This document shows, in pieces, positions 6,859 to 10,879 of a DNA stretch of 20,379 nucleotides (the stretch's first letter is position 1; every line of letters begins with the position of its first letter). The notes under the pieces were generated by a model. It saw nothing but the letters and a program-made list of their open reading frames with translations, was not told where the DNA came from and searched no databases. Both the position numbers and the translations under genes were made by a program. This stretch comes from a virus: positions 1 through 20,379 of the IMG/VR virus record IMGVR_UViG_3300022907_001428; one strand, given 5' to 3'.

Positions 6859-6859
6859 T

Positions 6860-7016
6860 GGGGCTGATCAGGATCGACAGGCAGGATAGAAGAGTGGAGT
6901 TACCGGGATGTAAGCGCCGTACCGCGAACAAACTTTATAATTGCAGAAGCAAATATAGCATTAGCAGCCTAAGGGCAGCTACGAGGTAGTTAGACCTTGT
7001 TACCAAACATAGCAGG
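6860..7016 (+). ncRNA. ssrA: tmRNA coding piece (5' part of a permuted ssrA, with tag reading frame)
   Basis: The piece begins GGGGCTGATCAGGATCGACA, close to the conserved tmRNA 5' end (acceptor strand and D-arm region). It carries a tag frame ending GCA TTA GCA GCC TAA (stop 6970-6972). The tag reads TNFIIAEANIALAA, possibly with an Arg or Ala before it; the resume codon is near 6925-6928 but not certain. The ALAA end is the classic ClpXP/ClpAP degron. The 3' boundary is set by the terminator hairpin and is approximate. tmRNA rescues stalled ribosomes with SmpB. The tag is unlike known alphaproteobacterial ones in its middle. Confidence 0.9.
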
Positions 7017-7042
7017 AAAGGCACCTTCGGGTGCTTTTCTTT
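7017..7042 (+). terminator. Terminator of the tmRNA transcript
   Basis: AAAGGCACC/GGTGCTTTT (one G-U pair) closes a TTCG tetraloop at 7026-7029 and runs into a T-rich stretch. It immediately follows the tmRNA coding piece. Confidence 0.85.
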
Positions 7043-7049
7043 TGACTTC

Positions 7050-7082
7050 TTTCTTTGGACACGGGGTATCTTTCTTTGGACA
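7050..7082 (+). repeat. Two direct copies of TTTCTTTGGACA
   Basis: TTTCTTTGGACA occurs at 7050-7061 and 7071-7082, 21 bases apart (two helical turns), in the spacer between the tmRNA terminator and the next promoter. Spacing on one face of the helix would suit a protein-binding site, but only two copies are seen. Confidence 0.5.
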
Positions 7083-7100
7083 ACATTAGTGTATTAGTAC

Positions 7101-7128
7101 TTGCTAACTTACTAAATAGATGTATAAT
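7101..7128 (+). promoter_or_regulatory. Promoter for the small hairpin RNA
   Basis: TTGCTA (7101-7106), a 16-base spacer and TATAAT (7123-7128) form a sigma70-like promoter. A CTAAATA late-like box lies at 7112-7118 within it. The start site would be about 7135, just before the hairpin. Confidence 0.6.
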
Positions 7129-7134
7129 AGTAAA

Positions 7135-7195
7135 CACAATAAGAAGGCGACCCAGTTAGCGATGCAAAAAAGGCTGACACAGGTCGCCTTTTTTT
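7135..7195 (+). ncRNA. Short hairpin RNA candidate, or terminated leader
   Basis: A composite hairpin pairs AAGGCGACC (7144-7152) with GGTCGCCTT (7182-7190), and inside it GTTAGC (7155-7160) with GCTGAC (7173-7178, one G-U). The two stems are separated by a 2/3-base internal loop and capped by a 12-base A-rich loop. Seven T residues follow, so a transcript from the promoter at 7123 would end here as an RNA of about 60 bases. It could be a free small RNA, or an attenuating leader for the secreted-protein gene at 7229. The sequence matches no RNA family I know. Confidence 0.55.
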
Positions 7196-7200
7196 GTGGC

Positions 7201-7206
7201 TATAAT
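7201..7206 (+). promoter_or_regulatory. Isolated -10 box TATAAT before the secreted-protein gene
   Basis: A perfect TATAAT lies right after the hairpin RNA and 22 bases before ATG 7229. No good -35 box is found at the proper distance, so it may need an activator or phage factor. Confidence 0.4.
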
Positions 7207-7228
7207 TTCATTACATAGGAGAAACAAA

Positions 7229-7516
7229 ATGAAAACTTTAATCGCATACGCAACAATCGCAATCAGCACAGTACTATTCACATTTGGCCCTGCTCACGCA
7301 TTTATGGACGACACTAACGGTAATCACAGTGGCGGCGCAAATGCACAGATGAATGGCAATGCAGAAGGCAGAGGTGTTGCTACGTTTAGTATGAACTTCT
7401 CAGCAAGTGCAAACACCAAAGGCAACTTTGATGCAGACGGCGAAAGCAACATGCAAAATATGTTTAGCGGTAATGACTACGCTTATCGTCCTTACTACTA
7501 TCCTGCAGAAAAGTAA
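7229..7516 (+). CDS. Small secreted Asn/Gly/Ser-rich protein
   Basis: A 95-residue precursor with a clear signal peptide (residues 1-24, ending PAHA) and AGGAG before ATG 7229. An in-frame upstream extension would run back into the hairpin RNA and is rejected. The mature part is rich in Asn, Gly, Ala, Ser and Met and ends in a Tyr-rich block (YAYRPYYYPAEK). The composition and Tyr-rich tail recall small exported sulfur-globule-type proteins, but the resemblance is weak and may be compositional. It acts outside the inner membrane. Function unknown. Confidence 0.75.
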   Translation: MKTLIAYATIAISTVLFTFGPAHAFMDDTNGNHSGGANAQMNGNAEGRGVATFSMNFSASANTKGNFDADGESNMQNMFSGNDYAYRPYYYPAEK

Positions 7517-7522
7517 AATCAA

Positions 7523-7551
7523 GAGAGGGCAGCTTAGGCTGCTCTCTTTTT
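7523..7551 (+). terminator. Terminator after the small secreted protein
   Basis: GAGGGCAGC (7525-7533) pairs with GCTGCTCTC (7538-7546) around TTAG, with one G-U pair, followed by five T residues. Confidence 0.85.
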
Positions 7552-7570
7552 CACTAACCACTTTTGTCTT

Positions 7571-7585
7571 AGTAGAAACACTGAG
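7571..7585 (+). repeat. AGTAGAAACACTGAG leader repeat, copy 1
   Basis: This 15-base sequence lies in the gap before the outer-membrane protein gene, 47 bases from its ATG. The identical sequence recurs at 8370-8384 before the peroxiredoxin gene. It may be a shared transcript leader or a binding site. Confidence 0.6.
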
Positions 7586-7632
7586 AGTATAAGTAAATTG
7601 TCAAAACAGACACACTTTTAAAAGGAAACAAA

Positions 7633-8214
7633 ATGAAAAAAATTATGATGGTTGCCGCAGCGGCGATGATTAGTACAGCCGCAACAGCCGGTGACTTTGA
7701 TAATACAGCAGTTAAGTTGACTGCTCAATCCGAAGCGTTCTCTGTCAGTGTTAAAGCACCTGAGACAGGCGCAACTGAATTTGCCGTAGGCACTACAGTT
7801 GGTCCAGTTGATGTGACTGGTACTTGGAGCCGTGATGGTTCAACTGATGACTACGCAATTAAAGTAGGTAAAGAAGTTGAAGTTGCTGGTCCTGTATATG
7901 CAGGCGCAAGTGCAGAGTTTACATTTGGTGACAGCTACACAACTGACACTCGTACACTTGTTGCAAGCCCATACGTTGGTGTAGCACATACTATTGGTCA
8001 GTTTACACCATATGCTGAAGTTGGCTATTCGTGGAAAAGCACATCTAACGATGTACTAGGTTTTGCACGTAATGATTCATACTTGGAAGTCGGTGCAAGC
8101 TATGCAGTAACTCCAGCAATGGCAGTCAAACTAAGCGTGTCAGAAACACGTGATATTGACTTTAAAAATGCTGGCGACAGAAATGCAACAGTAGGCGTTA
8201 CTGTAGCGTTCTAA
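7633..8214 (+). CDS. Outer-membrane beta-barrel protein with signal peptide
   Basis: A 193-residue precursor. Residues 1-19 are a signal peptide (cut after ATA). The rest shows alternating-residue amphipathic strands with turn residues between them (VSVKAPETGATEFAVGTTVG, VGVAHTIGQFTPYAEVGYSW, YLEVGASYAV). It ends in a strand with a terminal Phe (VGVTVAF), the usual signal for outer-membrane assembly. Size and pattern suit an 8-stranded barrel, porin-like or OmpX-like. AAAGGAAAC precedes the ATG. An outer-membrane protein made by a phage could change the cell surface, for example to block other phages; that is inference. Confidence 0.8.
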   Translation: MKKIMMVAAAAMISTAATAGDFDNTAVKLTAQSEAFSVSVKAPETGATEFAVGTTVGPVDVTGTWSRDGSTDDYAIKVGKEVEVAGPVYAGASAEFTFGDSYTTDTRTLVASPYVGVAHTIGQFTPYAEVGYSWKSTSNDVLGFARNDSYLEVGASYAVTPAMAVKLSVSETRDIDFKNAGDRNATVGVTVAF

Positions 8215-8246
8215 ACTACGGGGATAGGCTATACGCCGTCCGAACT

Positions 8247-8274
8247 AAAGAGACTCTTCGGAGTCTCTTTTTTT
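8247..8274 (+). terminator. Terminator after the beta-barrel gene
   Basis: The perfect 10-base stem AAAGAGACTC/GAGTCTCTTT closes a TTCG loop and is followed by a T run. A nearly identical terminator stands at 8960. Confidence 0.92.
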
Positions 8275-8306
8275 AATTGGTAAAAGCAATTATTGCTATA
8301 GAAAAA

Positions 8307-8347
8307 TACAATAGAAAATTACTGAATAATAGTAGATTTCTATTGTA
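8307..8347 (+). repeat. 11-base inverted repeat before the peroxiredoxin promoter
   Basis: TACAATAGAAA (8307-8317) and TTTCTATTGTA (8337-8347) are perfect inverted arms with a 19-base spacer. The right arm ends eight bases before the TATAAT at 8356. This is a likely operator or activator site for peroxiredoxin transcription. It lacks a T run, so a terminator is unlikely. Confidence 0.6.
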
Positions 8348-8355
8348 AATACATG

Positions 8356-8361
8356 TATAAT
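8356..8361 (+). promoter_or_regulatory. -10 box of the peroxiredoxin promoter
   Basis: A perfect TATAAT has no clear TTGACA upstream; the -35 region overlaps the right half of the inverted repeat. The start would fall at about 8368-8370, so the transcript would begin with the AGTAGAAACACTGAG repeat. Confidence 0.55.
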
Positions 8362-8369
8362 AACTTATC

Positions 8370-8384
8370 AGTAGAAACACTGAG
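8370..8384 (+). repeat. AGTAGAAACACTGAG leader repeat, copy 2
   Basis: This is an exact second copy of the 15-base sequence at 7571-7585. It lies 32 bases before the peroxiredoxin ATG and at the expected transcript start. Confidence 0.6.
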
Positions 8385-8416
8385 TTATTAAGTTTTCACA
8401 CACACAAGGAGAAATT

Positions 8417-8947
8417 ATGAAAGAAGGTATTTGCGTCCCAGACGTAACATTTAAAACACGAGTTCGCGACGAATCAATTGGCGGAGACAATCCATTCCGT
8501 TGGCAAGACGTTACCTCTAAAGATTATTTCGCAGGCAAGCGTGTAGTAGTATTTTCACTACCAGGTGCATTTACTCCAACTTGCTCAACTTATCAAGTTC
8601 CAGGATTTGAAAACAACTACAATGCTATTCGCGATATGAAAATTGATGAAGTGTATTGTATCAGCGTTAACGATGCGTTTGTTATGAACAAATGGGGTCG
8701 TGACCAATGCGTAGAAAATGTCAAACTTATTCCTGATGGTTCGGGTCGCTTTACTCGCCAAATGGGTATGCTAGTAGACAAAGACAATGTTGGCTTTGGT
8801 ATGCGTAGCTGGCGTTATGCTATGGTGGTTAACAACGGTGTTGTTGAGAAGTTCTTTGAAGAGCCAGGTCGTTCAGATAACTTTGGTGAAGATCCGTACG
8901 GCGAAACATCACCCGAAACAGTAATGGCATATTTAAAAAACAGTTGA
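8417..8947 (+). CDS. Peroxiredoxin, Prx5/PMP20 type
   Basis: A 176-residue protein of the Prx5 subfamily, which reduces hydrogen peroxide and alkyl peroxides with thiols. The peroxidatic Cys is C56 in LPGAFTPTCSTYQVPGF. The family block VYCISVNDAFVMNKWG follows, then the Arg region MRSWRYAMVVNNGVV. The C-terminal DPYGETSPETVMAYL also matches the family. Other Cys residues (6, 78, 97) are not in the usual resolving position, so a 1-Cys mechanism with glutaredoxin or glutathione is likely. AAGGAG precedes the ATG. It probably protects the infected cell from oxidative stress, perhaps together with the phage glutaredoxin. Confidence 0.93.
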   Translation: MKEGICVPDVTFKTRVRDESIGGDNPFRWQDVTSKDYFAGKRVVVFSLPGAFTPTCSTYQVPGFENNYNAIRDMKIDEVYCISVNDAFVMNKWGRDQCVENVKLIPDGSGRFTRQMGMLVDKDNVGFGMRSWRYAMVVNNGVVEKFFEEPGRSDNFGEDPYGETSPETVMAYLKNS

Positions 8948-8959
8948 ACATGATCAATG

Positions 8960-8987
8960 AAAGAGGCTCTTCGGAGTCTCTTTTTTT
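8960..8987 (+). terminator. Terminator after peroxiredoxin
   Basis: AAAGAGGCTC/GAGTCTCTTT with a TTCG loop and seven T residues. It is the same as the terminator at 8247 except for one base that makes a G-U pair. Confidence 0.9.
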
Positions 8988-8991
8988 ATGG

Positions 8992-8998
8992 CTAAATA
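8992..8998 (+). promoter_or_regulatory. Late-promoter-like box CTAAATA
   Basis: CTAAATA lies right after the terminator and 27 bases before ATG 9026. It is the only promoter-like sequence seen in this short gap. The evidence is motif and position only. Confidence 0.4.
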
Positions 8999-9025
8999 AC
9001 TACACACTTAATGAGGGAACCTATT

Positions 9026-9787
9026 ATGAAAAAGTTTTTATATCTTTTAGCATTGATGCCGTTTGCAGCATTTGCTAATCCAATAGACGATAACTGTCCA
9101 CAGCACACTATTCACGGTGCACCTATCAGCAGTATTACTGAAAACACACAGTACATCTGTCACGGCAACTATGCTATTCATTATCGTTATGATACTAAGA
9201 CAGCAGAGTTTGTTGTAGAACATTTGGACAAGACAGACATTACAGGACCTGCAAAACGCAAGAATGATTTCCGTACTGATCCAAAAGTTGATGATAGCAA
9301 AGAAGCATCATTAGATGACTACAAAGGACATCCATACGATCGTGGACACCTAGTACCTGCTGCTGACAATCGAACAGACGATGAGCAGATGAGCGAGAGC
9401 TTTTACCTAACTAATATGGTTCCTCAGGATCCAGGTAACAATAGAGTTATTTGGCGCATATTAGAACTAGGTGTAAGAAATACAGCAGCCGCTGGCAATG
9501 ACATTTATGTATCAAGCGGTACAATCTACGAAGATGGTTTTAAAACTATCGGCGACGGAAAAGTGGGCGTTCCAACTAAAGTTTGGAAAGTAATTTACAA
9601 TCACACAACTGGCGAAACTGTTGCATTTATTTTCCCAAACCAAAAGTACAGTTCGAAAGATATTCCAAAGTTTGTAGTTACAGTTGACGAAGTAGAAGCT
9701 GCAACTGGTATCAACTTCTTTCCAAAACTAGACGAAGCTGCTGAAGCTAAGTTTGATAAAACCAAGTGGCCTGAAATATTTAAATAA
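9026..9787 (+). CDS. Exported DNA/RNA non-specific endonuclease (DRGH family)
   Basis: A 253-residue precursor. GAGGG precedes ATG 9026, and residues 1-17 form a signal peptide (cut after AFA). The in-frame ATG at 9011 overlaps the GAGGG and is less likely. The mature protein is a beta-beta-alpha metal nuclease of the NucA/Serratia nuclease type: YDRGHLVPAADNR with DRGH at 105-108 (general base H108), then SFYLTNMVPQDPGNNRVIW with the metal-binding Asn. It would cut DNA and RNA in the periplasm or outside the cell. Roles may include salvage of nucleotides or attack on DNA of competing phages; both are inference. No inhibitor gene is recognised next to it. Confidence 0.92.
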   Translation: MKKFLYLLALMPFAAFANPIDDNCPQHTIHGAPISSITENTQYICHGNYAIHYRYDTKTAEFVVEHLDKTDITGPAKRKNDFRTDPKVDDSKEASLDDYKGHPYDRGHLVPAADNRTDDEQMSESFYLTNMVPQDPGNNRVIWRILELGVRNTAAAGNDIYVSSGTIYEDGFKTIGDGKVGVPTKVWKVIYNHTTGETVAFIFPNQKYSSKDIPKFVVTVDEVEAATGINFFPKLDEAAEAKFDKTKWPEIFK

Positions 9788-9789
9788 GG

Positions 9790-9818
9790 TTGACAGTTCT
9801 AAAAACTCCTGCTATAAT
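9790..9818 (+). promoter_or_regulatory. Perfect consensus sigma70 promoter
   Basis: TTGACA (9790-9795), a 17-base spacer and TATAAT (9813-9818) match the consensus exactly. Transcription should start near 9825. The left arm of a 12-base inverted repeat fills the end of the spacer, so it is absent from the promoter's own transcript. Confidence 0.9.
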
Positions 9819-9849
9819 TGTTATATTGTTTAACAAAGCAGGAGTTTTT
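9801..9849 (+). repeat. Inverted repeat flanking the -10 box and covering the ribosome binding site
   Basis: AAAAACTCCTGC (9801-9812) and GCAGGAGTTTTT (9838-9849) are perfect 12-base arms around a 25-base loop. The right arm contains the GGAG ribosome binding site (9841-9844) of the gene at 9852 and is followed by more T residues. In RNA coming from upstream the arms would form a hairpin that hides GGAG and looks like a terminator. RNA from the internal promoter lacks the left arm and leaves GGAG free. Confidence 0.8.
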
Positions 9850-9851
9850 TT

Positions 9852-10271
9852 ATGACAATGTCGCTAGTAGGTCCTTACCTAACTACTACATCTTATAAGA
9901 AGCCTAAGCAAAAGAAGCGTACAAAGGCACAACAAGAACAGTTTGAACAATCATATCGCGAGTACAACAAAAGTATGAAGCGTATGGGATGTCATGATCA
10001 AATGATGAGTCTAGCAGACTACGACTTATATGTGCGTGGGCAGTATAAGCCTAAACTTAAAGGTGTATATGTAGCGCCCGAAACTAAATCCTATCAGCGC
10101 GAAACTAAACGATATGAAAGTTTCGGTGACGGTGTAGGTGTTGCTACTAAGAAAGAGTCTCAAAAGTACACTGGCACACTTATCAAAGGCATTGCTACTA
10201 TGCATAAAAGCAACGCAGTACCAGTTATAGATCAACAACAGGCAATAGAAATTAGTAATATGCGCAGATAA
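9852..10271 (+). CDS. Conserved basic phage protein, 139 residues
   Basis: A basic protein rich in Lys, Arg, Tyr and Gln. It has a Lys-rich helical start (YKKPKQKKRTKAQQEQFEQS) and a conserved-looking end, GIATMHKSNAVPVIDQQQAI to MRR. I associate that end with uncharacterised proteins of marine phages and some bacteria. There is no signal peptide or membrane segment. The start is fixed by GGAG seven bases before ATG 9852. Expression is probably controlled by the promoter and hairpin described at 9790-9849. Function unknown. Confidence 0.8.
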   Translation: MTMSLVGPYLTTTSYKKPKQKKRTKAQQEQFEQSYREYNKSMKRMGCHDQMMSLADYDLYVRGQYKPKLKGVYVAPETKSYQRETKRYESFGDGVGVATKKESQKYTGTLIKGIATMHKSNAVPVIDQQQAIEISNMRR

Positions 10272-10328
10272 CTAAACTGCGTACATAAAATAGAGCTAAA
10301 TTGCCTTAAATATTTAATGGGATATATA

Positions 10329-10856
10329 ATGAAATTAATCACAGCCGTTACCGCCATCTTAATGTTTAGCGCGGCAGTTGCAAGTACTAACGTTGTCGCT
10401 GATACATCGTCAGATGTTCCAGGAGAGTTGTTTACTAAAGCGCAGCGTCCTGAAATTTACTGTTTAGCTAAGAACATCTATTTTGAATCGCGTAACGATA
10501 ATCTTGCAGGCAAATATGCTGTTGCAGATGTAGTACTTAATCGTGTTAAAGATAGCCGTTATCCAGGAACTATTTGCGAAGTAGTCCGTCAAGGCGAAAA
10601 GACTGCAAGCGGCAATATGAAAATCAATCGTTGCCAGTTCAGTTGGTACTGCGATGGTAAAGCAGATACTACCCCAAATACAGAAAAGTGGATCGAGTCA
10701 CAAGCAATTGCTTATCAATTAGTTGTAAACAATACTATGCGAGGTATTACTGAAGGTGCAACACATTATCATGCAACATATGTTGATCCATACTGGAATA
10801 AGCGTATGGATTTAGTTGGACGCATTGGCGCCCATATTTTCTATAGAGCTCCGTAA
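10329..10856 (+). CDS. SleB-type cell wall hydrolase with signal peptide
   Basis: A 175-residue precursor if ATG 10329 is used; ATG 10317 adds four residues before the signal peptide. Residues 1 to about 24 are a signal sequence. The rest is a Hydrolase_2/SleB domain: CLAKNIYFESRND with the catalytic-type Glu (E53), GKYAVADVVLNRVKDSRYPGTIC, CQFSWYCDG and GATHYHATYVDPYW, in the usual order. SleB-family enzymes are lytic transglycosylases that cut peptidoglycan glycan strands. As an exported enzyme it could be the lysis enzyme or loosen the wall for envelope changes. No holin is recognised next to it, although the following gene is a membrane protein. Confidence 0.92.
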   Translation: MKLITAVTAILMFSAAVASTNVVADTSSDVPGELFTKAQRPEIYCLAKNIYFESRNDNLAGKYAVADVVLNRVKDSRYPGTICEVVRQGEKTASGNMKINRCQFSWYCDGKADTTPNTEKWIESQAIAYQLVVNNTMRGITEGATHYHATYVDPYWNKRMDLVGRIGAHIFYRAP

Positions 10857-10879
10857 GTTAAAACAAGGTAATTTATAAA

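Noticed and set aside
6924-6972. Alternative tag frames in the tmRNA coding piece (for example GCG AAC AAA)
   Set aside because: That frame has no stop at a sensible place. Only the frame ending GCA TTA GCA GCC TAA gives a short tag with a classic ALAA end.
7407-7592. Plus-strand ORF overlapping the small secreted protein and running through its terminator
   Set aside because: It crosses a strong terminator hairpin and has no ribosome binding site, whereas the signal-peptide frame is convincing.
8307-8347. Rho-independent terminator
   Set aside because: The stem is A/T-rich with a 19-base spacer and no T run after it, and a strong terminator already stands at 8247. An operator is more likely.
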